Shown one piece after another: positions 7,858-17,531 of a stretch of 64,000 nt of DNA (positions are counted from its first letter, which is position 1; every line of letters begins with the position of its first letter). Source of the stretch: Lacticaseibacillus brantae DSM 23927 (lineage in GTDB: Bacteria; Bacillota; Bacilli; Lactobacillales; Lactobacillaceae); the NCBI RefSeq assembly GCF_001436115.1, contig NZ_AYZQ01000002.1, positions 310,001 through 374,000 on the forward strand, read 5' to 3'. The notes below the pieces were generated by a model. It saw only the letters and a list, made by a program, of their open reading frames with translations, was not told the origin of the DNA and ran no database searches. Made by a program: the position numbers and the translations under genes.

Positions 7858-7893
7858 GCCAGCCACAGGAAGATTCTCGTGGCTGGCTTTTTT
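7858..7893 (+). terminator. Leader terminator 2
   Basis: GCCAGCCAC (7858-7866) pairs perfectly with GTGGCTGGC (7879-7887), followed by six Ts. It ends about 30 nt before the lipoprotein ATG. Freed segment 4 of terminator 1 (TGGCC/GTGGC) could compete for its 5' arm. Confidence 0.85.
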
Positions 7894-7921
7894 GTATCTC
7901 GCGAAAAAAATGGAGGAATGA

Positions 7922-8884
7922 ATGATGAAGTTGAAACATTTAGTCATGGCGGCCGCGGTGGCCACCTTAGCAATTGGATTAGCAGCATGTGGTAAGAACA
8001 CCAAGAATGGCTCAGGTCAGGCAAAAGTTGGTATTTTGCAGTTGATTGATCAATCAGCGCTCGATGCGGCGCGCAAGGGATTTGAACAAGAATTATCTAA
8101 GGAAGGCTACAAAACTGGCAAGAACCTGACGATTAATTACGTCAATGCCCAAGGTGATCAGAGCAATCTCAGTACGATGAGTCAACGCCTGGCTGGACAA
8201 GGCAATGATGTCAATTTAGCCATCGCGACGCCTGCTGCCCAAGCCTTACAAAAGGCAGATCCCAAGACGCCGTTACTGTTTACTGCCATTACCGACCCGA
8301 AGTCTGCGGGCTTGGTGAATAATTTAAATCAGCCAGATAAAGGTGCGACTGGCGTGACTGATATGGTCGATGTGAACGGGCAGTTGAAACTGTTGCAGCA
8401 ACTATTTCCTAAAGCGAAACGTATTGGGTTAGTTTTCAACGCGGCAGAACCAAACTCCGTGTTCCAAATCAAACTGGCCCGCAAATACTTGAAAGCTCAC
8501 AACTTGACCGCAGTTGAGAAAACTGTCGCGACAACCAATGACGTTCAACAAGTGATGACCAGTATGAAGGGCAAGGTGGATGCCATCTACATGCCAGCTG
8601 ACAATGTATTGACTGCTGCGATGGCGACGGTTGGTAAAGTCTCTGAACAGATTAAAGTCCCTGTTATTCCGGCAACCGGTCCTATGGTGCAATTAGGTGG
8701 TGTGGCCACTAACGGGATTGATTACAAAGATCTTGGCGTCCAGACGGCGAAAATGGCTGTCAAAATTCTCAAAGGGAAAAAGGTCAATGAGATGGCTGTC
8801 GAGAAGCCAGCTAAGACCAAGATTATTGTGAATGATAAGTTGGCCAAAGTCTTTAATGTCGATGTGAAAGCGGCGGTGAAATAA
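7922..8884 (+). CDS. TrpX-like ABC transporter substrate-binding lipoprotein
   Basis: The 320-aa product has a lipoprotein signal with lipobox LAAC (Cys23). The mature part fits the ABC_sub_bind/TrpX family: VGILQLIDQSALDAARKGF at the start, then TAITDPKSAGLV and VPVIPATGPMVQLGGVATNGIDY. This family, with the two genes that follow, has been predicted to import aromatic amino acids in Firmicutes. The Tyr-rich leader upstream argues for tyrosine, or a broader aromatic substrate. GGAGG precedes tandem ATGs. The stop overlaps the permease start by one base, indicating an operon. Confidence 0.88.
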   Translation: MMKLKHLVMAAAVATLAIGLAACGKNTKNGSGQAKVGILQLIDQSALDAARKGFEQELSKEGYKTGKNLTINYVNAQGDQSNLSTMSQRLAGQGNDVNLAIATPAAQALQKADPKTPLLFTAITDPKSAGLVNNLNQPDKGATGVTDMVDVNGQLKLLQQLFPKAKRIGLVFNAAEPNSVFQIKLARKYLKAHNLTAVEKTVATTNDVQQVMTSMKGKVDAIYMPADNVLTAAMATVGKVSEQIKVPVIPATGPMVQLGGVATNGIDYKDLGVQTAKMAVKILKGKKVNEMAVEKPAKTKIIVNDKLAKVFNVDVKAAVK

Positions 8885-9780
8885 TGTTAATTACGAGTAT
8901 TACGCTGGGATTGCTGTGGACAGTCATGGCCATCGGCGTCTACCTGACCTTCCGAATTCTTGATATTGCGGACATGACTGCCGAAGGAAGCCTGCCTTTA
9001 GGCGGCGCTTTAACCGCTCATGCGCTCACCTCTGGCGTCAGTCCGGTGTTAGCAACACTGTACGGTTTCCTGGGGGGATTGATTGCCGGTTTGGTGTCGG
9101 GACTACTCAAAAACAAATTAGACATTCCTGATTTATTAACTGGGATTTTAACGATGACTGGCTTATACTCCGTCAACTTATTCATTATGGGCAAGGCTAA
9201 TATTCCCTTAGTGGGGGATATCAAGACCGTGTACAGTGTGATTCCTGATCCCACGACGAGTGCTTTGGTCATTAATGGCGGTCTTGTGCTCATTGTGATT
9301 GTGCTGTTGATTTTCTTCTTCAATACCGAAATGGGTCTAGCAGCGCGGGCTGTCGGGAATAATCCGGCCATGAGCGCGGCTAATGGGGTCAAGCCAGCTA
9401 ATATGCAGATTCTCGTCTACATGATTTCTAATGGTTTGATTGCGTTATCCGGTAGCTTGATGGCGCAGATGAACGGATTTGCCGACATCAGTATGGGGAT
9501 TGGGACAATTGTGATTGCCCTGGCGGCCATCATTATCGCTGAAATTTTATTCCGCCATCTCACGTTTGGGATGCGGTTGGTGACCATCATCATTGGCGCG
9601 ATTATTTATCGCTTAATCATCGCTTTTGTGCTTGATCTAGGGGTTGATCCCAACAGTCTGCGGCTGTTCTACGCCGGAATGTTGGCCCTCTTCTTGGCCT
9701 TACCAAAGATTCAGCGTCAAATTCGGTTGAAACAACAGCAACGTCAGAATAAACGTTCATTTGGAGGTGATGCAAAATGA
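8884..9780 (+). CDS. TrpY-like ABC transporter permease
   Basis: This is a 298-aa membrane protein with about eight or nine hydrophobic segments of the BPD_transp_2 (branched-chain/ribose) permease type. RILDIADMTAEGSLPLGGALTAHAL and LDIPDLLTGILTMTGLYSVNLF are characteristic of the TrpY/YtgA-associated permeases. A basic tail (RQIRLKQQQRQNKR) ends the protein. It starts on the last base of the lipoprotein stop, and its own stop overlaps the ATPase ATG, so translation is coupled along the operon. Confidence 0.88.
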   Translation: MLITSITLGLLWTVMAIGVYLTFRILDIADMTAEGSLPLGGALTAHALTSGVSPVLATLYGFLGGLIAGLVSGLLKNKLDIPDLLTGILTMTGLYSVNLFIMGKANIPLVGDIKTVYSVIPDPTTSALVINGGLVLIVIVLLIFFFNTEMGLAARAVGNNPAMSAANGVKPANMQILVYMISNGLIALSGSLMAQMNGFADISMGIGTIVIALAAIIIAEILFRHLTFGMRLVTIIIGAIIYRLIIAFVLDLGVDPNSLRLFYAGMLALFLALPKIQRQIRLKQQQRQNKRSFGGDAK

Positions 9781-10553
9781 CAGTTTTAGAAGTGAATCGA
9801 CTCAACCAAGTCTTTGATGCCCATACGCCAAACGCCTACCAAGCGTTAGACGACATTAATCTCACGCTTGACGAAGGCGACTTTCTTGTCATCTTAGGTG
9901 GAAATGGGGCCGGGAAGACCACACTTTTGAACAGTATTGCTGGCACACTGCCAGTGGTGTCAGGTCAAATTAAAGTCCGAGATCACGATATTACGAATGA
10001 TGATGTGGCAAAACGGGCGGCATATATGAGTCGCGTGTTCCAAGACCCAAGACAAGGCACTGCCGGCTTGTTGAGTGTGGAAGAGAATCTGGCCGTTGCT
10101 TACCAGCGCGGCCAGTGGCGCAACTTCTGGGCCCGCGGCGTCAAAAAGCGCGATCGGGATTTCTTTAAGAACCAACTGGCCGGATTGGGGTTAGGCCTTG
10201 ATAATCGCTTGAATACCGAAATTGGCCGGCTCTCAGGTGGTCAACGCCAGGCCATCACACTGTTGATGGCGACATTGAAGCAACCGGATTTGTTGTTGTT
10301 GGACGAGCACACAGCGGCCTTAGATCCCGCAACCAGCCAAACCGTGATGGCATTGACAGATCATTTGGTGCAGTCCCAGCATCTAACGACATTAATGATT
10401 ACGCATAATTTAGAGGATGCTGTCAAATATGGTAATCGGCTAATTGTGATGATGGCTGGCAAAGTGGTCTATGCGGCAGCCGGGACAGACAAGCAAAATC
10501 TTTCGGTATCAGATTTAAAAAATATATTTTCTGAATATGGAACAATTCTATAA
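9777..10553 (+). CDS. TrpZ-like ABC transporter ATP-binding protein
   Basis: The 258-aa ATPase has Walker A GGNGAGKTT, signature LSGGQRQ, Walker B LLLLDEH followed by TAALDP, and switch His in ITHNLED. The ATG overlaps the permease stop (ATGA). It energises the import system formed with the two preceding genes. The usual Glu after the Walker B Asp is present (DEH). No clear terminator follows before the ArsR-type gene. Confidence 0.9.
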   Translation: MTVLEVNRLNQVFDAHTPNAYQALDDINLTLDEGDFLVILGGNGAGKTTLLNSIAGTLPVVSGQIKVRDHDITNDDVAKRAAYMSRVFQDPRQGTAGLLSVEENLAVAYQRGQWRNFWARGVKKRDRDFFKNQLAGLGLGLDNRLNTEIGRLSGGQRQAITLLMATLKQPDLLLLDEHTAALDPATSQTVMALTDHLVQSQHLTTLMITHNLEDAVKYGNRLIVMMAGKVVYAAAGTDKQNLSVSDLKNIFSEYGTIL

Positions 10554-10652
10554 CCTTAGTAAACTTCGTTAAGTCTTTATTCAACCCTTATCTCAAATTT
10601 CGGTTACAATATCCTTGTAGTTTTGTATAAAGAAATTTGAGGGGACTTGTGT

Positions 10653-10997
10653 ATGGAAGATAAGCGTTATTTGGAGGCGCAAAAAGAAGCCTTAGCAGAA
10701 TTCAAACAAGACATTGGTCATTTGAATGCTTTGGCGAACGCCAGCAGGCAACAACTCATCATTATCTTGGGAACAGTTACTGATAAACAAGGGATCATGG
10801 TGAATGAACTGGCTGAGCGGATTGGACTATCTCAACCTGCGACGTCACATCATTTGAAGATTTTGAAGGATATCGGCATGGTTGATTCGCGGCAGGTTGG
10901 TAATATTGTCTATTACTATCTGACGTTGGATGACACAATCAATCGGTTGGGTCGATTGTTGGATGCCTTAAAAACTCAATATCAAAAGAAAGATTAA
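10653..10997 (+). CDS. ArsR-family winged-helix transcriptional regulator
   Basis: The 114-aa protein has an HTH core at roughly residues 40-75 (VNELAERIGLSQPATSHHLKILKDIGMV) and the wing (SRQVGNIVYYYLT), as in ArsR/SmtB repressors. I see no Cys-rich metal site, so the ligand is not a classical thiolate metal. An in-frame TTG lies 6 nt upstream, but the ATG at 10653 is well placed after GAGGGG. The target is unknown; neighbours are the aromatic amino acid transporter and fbp. Confidence 0.82.
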   Translation: MEDKRYLEAQKEALAEFKQDIGHLNALANASRQQLIIILGTVTDKQGIMVNELAERIGLSQPATSHHLKILKDIGMVDSRQVGNIVYYYLTLDDTINRLGRLLDALKTQYQKKD

Positions 10998-11076
10998 AAA
11001 AGTCATTTTGTGAGAATTTTTTTGAACCACAGGTTATCGAGAGAAAAATATTAGGTTATCTTTGTACAAATTACTG

Positions 11077-11107
11077 CCACAGGCCAAATTGGTCTGTGGT
11101 TTTTTTG
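11077..11107 (+). terminator. Terminator after the ArsR-type gene
   Basis: CCACAGGCC pairs with GGTCTGTGG (one G-U) around a short AT loop, followed by a run of Ts. Confidence 0.88.
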
Positions 11108-11266
11108 TTGTGGCAATCAATCAGGACGGCTTTTGCGGTTATGACAGGGACCAACTGAATAAACAGCCAGAAGGATAACTTAGAAAAAGATAAGTTTTAG
11201 TCAGTAAGGTGGTAAAATGAACTCAATTCATGAGATTGGTCTACATGAAAGGGAGCGGGATAACTG

Positions 11267-13198
11267 ATGGAGGAGTCGGCATTGCGCCAGAAATATCGAA
11301 CGATACCAGCGATTACCACTGAAATGATTAATTTGAGTGCGATTTTGAATTTACCCAAGCCGACTGAGGGCTTTATGAGTGACATTCATGGCGAATATGA
11401 TGCGTTTCAGCACGTGCTGCGTAATGGCAGCGGCAATATTAGTCTGAAAATTAACGAAAGATTTCAAGATGAAATGACCCCGGTGACACGCAAGGAGTTT
11501 GCCTTTTTGGTTTATTATCCCAGCGAACGGTTGGCTGCAATCAAAGCCAGACTGGATGCGGATGATCTTCAGCAATGGTATCTCAGTACATTTCAGCGTC
11601 TGATTGCTTTACTGGCTTATACGGCCACGAAGTACACCCGATCCAAATTGCGCAAGGCTTTAGCACCAGAATATGCCTACATCACTGAAGAGTTACTCTA
11701 TAACGATGCTACGACGCCTGATAAGTTGGCGTATTATGGGCAGATCATCAAGAACTTGATTGACTTGGGTCAGGCTGATGCTTGGATAGAAGCAACCTGT
11801 CGCAGCATTCAGCGACTGACAGTCGATCGCTATCACATTGTCGGGGATATTTATGATCGGGGGCCAGCGCCAGACAAAGTGATGGAGGCGCTCATTCGGC
11901 GCCAGGATTACGTCGACATTCAATGGGGGAATCATGACATTTTGTGGCTGGGTGGTGCAGCTGGGTCGCCGCTATGTATTGCCAATTTGATTCGAATCTC
12001 GGCCCGCTACAATAATTTATCGATTCTGGAGGATGCGTACGGGATTAATCTGCGGCATTTGGCTAGTTTGGCCGAGCATTATTATCAGGATAATCCAGCT
12101 TTTCAGCCGCAAATTACCCCCGAGCAGGTCATCAGCGATGAGGAACGTCTGCAGATTGCCAAGATTCACCAAGTAATCAGTATTATTCAGTTTAAATTAG
12201 AAGGTCCAGCAATTAACCGGCGTCCAGAATTTAACATGGCGCATCGCTTGATGTTGTCTCGGTTAAGCGCCGACCATAAAACTATTCATTTGAACAATCA
12301 GGACTACCCCGTGACCAATGGGAACTTTCAAACGGTTGCTATTGATGATCCGTATCGGCTACTGCCAGAAGAGGCGGCGGTTGTTAACCAATTGATTCAA
12401 GCGTTTCGTCATTCAGAACGGTTGCGGCGCCATATGGACTTTCTACTGGCGCACGGTTCAATGTACAAGCGCAACAATGGCAACCTGCTGCTGCACGGGT
12501 GTGTGCCAGTAGATGCTAAAGGTGAGTTTGCGGCCTTAACCATCAATGGTCACAGATATGCTGGACCAGCGTTGTTCACGGCGTTAGAAGAGAATCTTCG
12601 AGCTGCCTACGCAAACCCACAAGGGGCGACATCGTTGGGGACAGACTTGTTGTGGTATCTCTGGACTGGACCTTATTCGCCGTTGTTTGGCAAGCAGGAG
12701 ATGACTACGTTTGAGCGTTATTATGTGGCAGATCCGGCGACACACGTTGAAGTTCAGAATCCGTACTATCAGCTACGCCATGACTTACAGTTCATCGAGA
12801 AAGTACTGGTGGCCTTTGGTCTGGAAGCGAGTGGTCGTGTCATTAACGGTCACACACCGGTGAAGAAGGGAACTTCACCGACAATGGCAGACAATCATAT
12901 GATTGTGATTGATGGTGGCTTCTCCAAGCCCTATCAGAAAACTACCGGAATTGGCGGGTATACGCTGCTGGATAATTCTTATGGGTTACAACTTGTCACA
13001 CATCAACCATTTATCACTCGGGCAGCGGCCATCGCCCACCTGACAGATATTGTCTCCACCCGCCAGGTCGTGGCAAAAGTGGCGCAACGGCGGACCGTCG
13101 CCGGAACCGATATTGGCCGGTCACTGCGAGCCCAACTCAAGGTTCTGAACCAATTATTGCAGGAGCGCCAAGCCGAAACTGAGGCTTATCCAACCTGA
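11267..13198 (+). CDS. fbp: Fructose-1,6-bisphosphatase class III
   Basis: The 643-aa length and sequence fit the Firmicute class III FBPase, which hydrolyses fructose-1,6-bisphosphate to fructose-6-phosphate in gluconeogenesis. Metallophosphoesterase motifs are present: FMSDIHGEYDAF (D-x-H), GDIYDRGPAPD (GDxxDRG), WGNHD (GNHD) and INGHTPVKKG near the C-terminus. GGGAGCGGG precedes the ATG. It lies immediately upstream of the glycogen operon, though it has its own leader; a 180-bp gap separates it from glgB. Confidence 0.95.
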   Translation: MEESALRQKYRTIPAITTEMINLSAILNLPKPTEGFMSDIHGEYDAFQHVLRNGSGNISLKINERFQDEMTPVTRKEFAFLVYYPSERLAAIKARLDADDLQQWYLSTFQRLIALLAYTATKYTRSKLRKALAPEYAYITEELLYNDATTPDKLAYYGQIIKNLIDLGQADAWIEATCRSIQRLTVDRYHIVGDIYDRGPAPDKVMEALIRRQDYVDIQWGNHDILWLGGAAGSPLCIANLIRISARYNNLSILEDAYGINLRHLASLAEHYYQDNPAFQPQITPEQVISDEERLQIAKIHQVISIIQFKLEGPAINRRPEFNMAHRLMLSRLSADHKTIHLNNQDYPVTNGNFQTVAIDDPYRLLPEEAAVVNQLIQAFRHSERLRRHMDFLLAHGSMYKRNNGNLLLHGCVPVDAKGEFAALTINGHRYAGPALFTALEENLRAAYANPQGATSLGTDLLWYLWTGPYSPLFGKQEMTTFERYYVADPATHVEVQNPYYQLRHDLQFIEKVLVAFGLEASGRVINGHTPVKKGTSPTMADNHMIVIDGGFSKPYQKTTGIGGYTLLDNSYGLQLVTHQPFITRAAAIAHLTDIVSTRQVVAKVAQRRTVAGTDIGRSLRAQLKVLNQLLQERQAETEAYPT

Positions 13199-13289
13199 TG
13201 TTAGATAAATTGTTCGCTCGAAGGAACAACAACAAAAGTTAAAGTGCTTTGTTTGATTACACGAATAGTAAAATTATAATAATAGAATA

Positions 13290-13338
13290 AATAAAGTGAA
13301 AAAAATTTACTTTATTGTAAGCGCTTTAGCGATATAAT
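13290..13338 (+). promoter_or_regulatory. glg operon promoter with inverted repeat and cre-like site
   Basis: A consensus -10 TATAAT lies at 13333-13338 and a -35-like TTTATT at 13311-13316. The stretch TGTAAGCGCTTTAG (13316-13329) matches the cre consensus at 12 of 14 positions and fills the spacer. AATAAAGT (13290-13297) is perfectly inverted as ACTTTATT (13309-13316), possibly a second operator. Confidence 0.6.
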
Positions 13339-13379
13339 GAACCCAATACCGGTGTGCTGCTTTTGGGGGAGATGATCAA

Positions 13380-15245
13380 ATGTCACAGATTGATGATTGG
13401 CTGTATTTGTTTAATAAAGGGGAGCTGTTCGAAAGTTATACGTGGTTAGGCGTGCATGAACTGGCCCCAGGGGACTGGCAAGCCGTGGTCTGGGCACCAC
13501 ATGCACTTACGGTCAGTATCGTGGGTGACTTTAATGATTGGCAGGGCCAGTCGTTGAAGGCTTTGCCGCAAACGGGCATGTTTTTGGGCACGTTTAACGG
13601 TAAGCGCGGTCAACATTACAAGTTCGCCGTGACTGGTCCAGATGGTCAAACGCAACTCAAAGTGGATCCGTTCGGCTTTGCTTTTGAGCCCAAGCCAGGG
13701 GATGCGGCCCTACTGGCGGACGTGCCCGTGATTGCGTGGCATGACCAAAGTTGGTGGCAGCAGGCCGATACTAGTCAGCGCCCGATGAACATCTATGAGG
13801 TCCACTTGGGCTCATTTATGCGCCAGACAGATGGCCAATATCAAACGTACGCTCAGATGCAGCATAGTTTAATCGACTATGCGGTGAGTCAGGGCTATAC
13901 GCATATTGAGTTATTACCACTGACCGAGCACTTGCTGGATGCGTCATGGGGCTATCAAAGCTTTGGTTATTTTGCGCCAACAAGCCGGTTTGGGACACCG
14001 GAAGATTTTCTGCGGTTTGTGGACGCGGCGCATGTGGCCGGTTTAGGTGTGATTATGGATTGGGTGCCGGGGCATTTTATCAAGAATACTGATGTGCTGT
14101 ATCAGTTTGACGGCACACCAACATTTGAGTATCAAGACCCACATCGGGCAGAGAATGTGCGCTGGGGGACGTGGAACTTTGATTTGGGGAAGAATCAAGT
14201 CCAAAGCTATTTGATTAGCAGCGCGATGTTCTGGCTCAAAGTTGCACACTTGGATGGCTTACGCGTCGATGCAGTCTCGAATATGCTGTATATGAATTAC
14301 GATGCGGGCAAGGAAAATGATGTCAATGTTTTCGGGGGGAACGAAAACTTAGAAGGCACGGAATTTTTGAAACGCCTCAATACGATTGTCGGGCAATTAC
14401 CGGAGCACCGCCTCATGATTGCTGAAGAAAGTTCCGCGTATCCCCAAGTGACCGCACCGGTCTCAGCAGGCGGTTTAGGGTTTGACTATAAGTGGAACAT
14501 GGGTTGGATGAATGATACCTTAGCCTTTTTTGAGCGGGATCCTGCTGAAAGGGCCGCCCATTTGCAGCAATTGACGTTTTCATTTGTCTATATGTTTAAT
14601 GAGCATTTTGTCTTACCGCTGTCGCATGACGAGGTGGTGCACGGTAAGAAGTCATTGATGCACAAAATGCCTGGGGATCGCTATAACCAATTTGCCAACT
14701 TGCGGGTACTGATGGTGTGGTTAATGACTTTTCCTGGTAAGAAGCTGCTCTTCATGGGTAGTGAATGGGGACAGTTCTTAGAATGGCGGGATTACAGCGG
14801 ACTGGAGTGGGTGGACTTAGACGATCTGTTGAATCGCGGCATGCAGCACTTTACGCGGACGTTAAATCATCTGTATTTGACAGAATCAAGTCTCTGGGCC
14901 GCCGATGAGGCGATGACGATTACGCAGGCGGATTCGCCGGTGGGCTTGAGTTTTATCCGCGGACGGGATCCGGCAACTACTGTGGTTGTGGTCTTCAATT
15001 TTCTACCAGGCGAGCACCAGCACTTTAAGATTCAGGTCCCATATCCGGGGCGGTACCGGGTTTTAGTGAACACCGAAAGTGCCCAGTTTGGTGGGACTTG
15101 GACTAAGACTGAGGCCACTTATGTTGCGTCGGAAAATGAAATAGAGGTACTTTTGCCAGCATTAGGCGCTTTGATTTTGGGGTATGTCACTGATGATGTG
15201 GATTTGGAGTTGGCGCAGGCCAAGGGGGAGAATTATGGCAACTGA
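13380..15245 (+). CDS. glgB: 1,4-alpha-glucan branching enzyme
   Basis: The 621-aa GH13 enzyme makes alpha-1,6 branches in glycogen. An N-terminal CBM48 domain (residues ~20-115, [19 protein letters not shown]) precedes the barrel with [11 protein letters not shown], the nucleophile Asp297 in DGLRVD, the acid Glu in IAEESSAYP (349/350) and [19 protein letters not shown] lies before the ATG. It is the first of six overlapping genes, and the glgC start lies inside its last codons. Confidence 0.97.
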   Translation: MSQIDDWLYLFNKGELFESYTWLGVHELAPGDWQAVVWAPHALTVSIVGDFNDWQGQSLKALPQTGMFLGTFNGKRGQHYKFAVTGPDGQTQLKVDPFGFAFEPKPGDAALLADVPVIAWHDQSWWQQADTSQRPMNIYEVHLGSFMRQTDGQYQTYAQMQHSLIDYAVSQGYTHIELLPLTEHLLDASWGYQSFGYFAPTSRFGTPEDFLRFVDAAHVAGLGVIMDWVPGHFIKNTDVLYQFDGTPTFEYQDPHRAENVRWGTWNFDLGKNQVQSYLISSAMFWLKVAHLDGLRVDAVSNMLYMNYDAGKENDVNVFGGNENLEGTEFLKRLNTIVGQLPEHRLMIAEESSAYPQVTAPVSAGGLGFDYKWNMGWMNDTLAFFERDPAERAAHLQQLTFSFVYMFNEHFVLPLSHDEVVHGKKSLMHKMPGDRYNQFANLRVLMVWLMTFPGKKLLFMGSEWGQFLEWRDYSGLEWVDLDDLLNRGMQHFTRTLNHLYLTESSLWAADEAMTITQADSPVGLSFIRGRDPATTVVVVFNFLPGEHQHFKIQVPYPGRYRVLVNTESAQFGGTWTKTEATYVASENEIEVLLPALGALILGYVTDDVDLELAQAKGENYGN

Positions 15246-16377
15246 AATGTTAGGGATGATTTTGGCAGGAGGACAGGGCACACGTTTGGGAAAGTTAACC
15301 AAGAATACGGCTAAACCGTCAGTCCCTTTCGGCGGGCGCTACCGCATTATTGATTTTACCTTGAGTAATCTAGCCAACTCTGAAGTCAATACCGTTGGGG
15401 TGATTACGCAGTATCAACCGTTGGAACTCAATCGCCACATTCAAAATGGTGCTAGCTGGGGCCTTAATGATAAAGATGCCGGGGTCACCATTCTGCAGCC
15501 ATACGCTTCAAGCGAAGGTGAGAAATTCTTCGAGGGCACGGCCCACGCGATTTACCAAAATATCGCCTATATTGATTCGTACGCGCCACGTTACCTATTG
15601 GTGCTCTCTGGCGACCATATCTACAAGATGGATTATCGGCGGATGTTGGCCTTTCATAAGCAGAAGAAAGCTGCGTTGACCGTTGGGGTTATGCCGGTGG
15701 CTAAGTCTGAGGCGAGCCGGTTTGGGATTATGAATACCGATGATACCGACCGGATTATCCAGTTTGAAGAGAAACCTAAAGCCCCCAAAAGCAATCTGGC
15801 CTCGATGGGGATTTATATCTTTGATTGGCAAATCCTGCGCCAGTATTTGATTGCTAGCTATGCCACCGACAGTCAGTTGGAGGATTTCGGTAAAGACGTC
15901 ATCCCAACCTATTTGGCTCACAACGAAGCCACGTTTGCGTATGCCTTCAACGGCTATTGGAAAGATGTTGGGACGATTCAAAGTTTATGGGAAGCCAATA
16001 TGGAATTTCTATCACCCCATAATCCTTTGAACATTGGGGATCGCAATTGGCGGATTTATTCGCAAGTCTCAGCTCTGCCACCGATGTTTCTAACAGCCAG
16101 CGCCCACGTGCGGCGCGCGATGGTGGTCGATGGCGACTATATTGCTGGCACGGTAACGCACAGTATCTTGAGTCAAAACGTCAAAATCGGCGAGGGTGCA
16201 GTGATTAAAGACAGCATGCTAATGCCCAATGTGGTCATTGGCAAGAATGTCGTGGTTGATCATGCCATCATTGGTGAGAATGCAATTGTTGGTGACGGCG
16301 GAGAAGTCATCGGCAAGCCCGATGACATTGCGGTGGTTGGTTACGGGGAGATTCTGGGAAGGAAGGAAAAAGAATGA
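15235..16377 (+). CDS. glgC: Glucose-1-phosphate adenylyltransferase, catalytic subunit
   Basis: The 380-aa enzyme makes ADP-glucose from ATP and glucose-1-phosphate. [14 protein letters not shown] is the nucleotide-binding loop, [15 protein letters not shown] follows, and FEEKPKAP holds the sugar-phosphate site. A C-terminal beta-helix ([33 protein letters not shown] region) is visible. A longer frame opens at 15184, but GGGGGAG before the ATG at 15235 fixes the start, 11 nt inside glgB. GlgC works with GlgD in Firmicutes. Confidence 0.96.
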   Translation: MATEMLGMILAGGQGTRLGKLTKNTAKPSVPFGGRYRIIDFTLSNLANSEVNTVGVITQYQPLELNRHIQNGASWGLNDKDAGVTILQPYASSEGEKFFEGTAHAIYQNIAYIDSYAPRYLLVLSGDHIYKMDYRRMLAFHKQKKAALTVGVMPVAKSEASRFGIMNTDDTDRIIQFEEKPKAPKSNLASMGIYIFDWQILRQYLIASYATDSQLEDFGKDVIPTYLAHNEATFAYAFNGYWKDVGTIQSLWEANMEFLSPHNPLNIGDRNWRIYSQVSALPPMFLTASAHVRRAMVVDGDYIAGTVTHSILSQNVKIGEGAVIKDSMLMPNVVIGKNVVVDHAIIGENAIVGDGGEVIGKPDDIAVVGYGEILGRKEKE

Positions 16378-17531
16378 AAACTGGGGTAGTTACAGCGGTC
16401 ATTGACCTCAATGAACCTGACGAAGCACTGCGGCCGTTGACTGAGTTTCGGCCGATTGGCACTTTGCCTTTTGCCGGGCGCTATCGGCTAATTGATTTTC
16501 CACTTTCAGCAATCGACAATGCCAGTATCAAAAGTGTCGGCCTGTTTCTGCCGCGCTCTGGCCGTTCAGTTCAAGATCACTTGCGAAGCGGAGCAGCTTG
16601 GAATCTCGATGCCTTACAAGGTGGGGTATTCACTTTTCCGTATATTGCCGAGAAAGATTACGATAGCCCTATTGTTCGCAGTCGCTACTACGATGACTAT
16701 ATTCAATTCTTGCGCAAATCTGATACCCAGTACACGGTTATTATGGGCACAAGCAATGTTGCCAACATTGATATTAATGCCGTTATGGCCTACCACCGGC
16801 TGGGCAACAGTCGCATCACCACCGTCTATAAGCAGGTTAACCGGAACCTGGTGGAGGCCAATGACTGGACCTTGGAACTGTCTGAATTGGGCACGACCAG
16901 TAGCGTGGTTTTGGCGAAGAATCATCATGGCGATCCTAATACCGAGAAGTTACCGCTGTTTATGGATGTCTACTTCTTAGAAACCCAAGATTTGATTGAC
17001 ATGTTGGTTAGTGCCAGTGAGGCGCCTAACTTCCGCCATCTGTCACAGTTGCTCCGCGAAGCAGTGTTGGAAAATAATGCGAATGCTTTTGAATATACAG
17101 GGTACCTGTCACCAATCACTTCAATTCCGCGCTACTTTGCCGCGAATATGGCCATGCTTGATGAGAATAACTATCAGGCACTCCTGTTCAGTTCGCGCCC
17201 AATCCAAACGAAGAGCAAGAATGAAGTGCCGACCTTTCTAGCAGGTGATTCGCGAATTGAATCGAGCTTGTTAGGAACTGGTGGCTATATTGAAGGTGAG
17301 ATTGATCATAGCGTGATTTTCCGAAATGTTGTGGTGCATCGCGATGCAGTCGTGTCCCACAGCATCATCATGCAAGGTAGCAAGGTTAGCGCTGGGTCAA
17401 CGGTCCGATATGCCATTTTGGACAAAGGTGTTGTTATCGGTCCCAATCTCACCTTAGAAGGCACGCCGGAGAAACCGTTAATCTTCAGTAAAAACCAACG
17501 GGTCTTCCAAGCCCAGGGGGTACGCGCATGA
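16374..17531 (+). CDS. glgD: Glucose-1-phosphate adenylyltransferase, GlgD subunit
   Basis: The 385-aa GlgC paralogue keeps [20 protein letters not shown] but lacks the GGxGTRL loop at its N-terminus (it reads [16 protein letters not shown] instead). That is the hallmark of the regulatory GlgD subunit, which modulates GlgC. The C-terminal beta-helix is retained. ATGA overlaps with both glgC upstream and glgA downstream indicate translational coupling. Confidence 0.95.
   Translation: MKTGVVTAVIDLNEPDEALRPLTEFRPIGTLPFAGRYRLIDFPLSAIDNASIKSVGLFLPRSGRSVQDHLRSGAAWNLDALQGGVFTFPYIAEKDYDSPIVRSRYYDDYIQFLRKSDTQYTVIMGTSNVANIDINAVMAYHRLGNSRITTVYKQVNRNLVEANDWTLELSELGTTSSVVLAKNHHGDPNTEKLPLFMDVYFLETQDLIDMLVSASEAPNFRHLSQLLREAVLENNANAFEYTGYLSPITSIPRYFAANMAMLDENNYQALLFSSRPIQTKSKNEVPTFLAGDSRIESSLLGTGGYIEGEIDHSVIFRNVVVHRDAVVSHSIIMQGSKVSAGSTVRYAILDKGVVIGPNLTLEGTPEKPLIFSKNQRVFQAQGVRA

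Noticed and set aside
7690-8004. Minus-strand open frames of 71 and 104 codons over the transporter leader
   Set aside because: They run through both terminators and the attenuator stems, have no Shine-Dalgarno, and oppose the well-supported leader peptide and lipoprotein gene.
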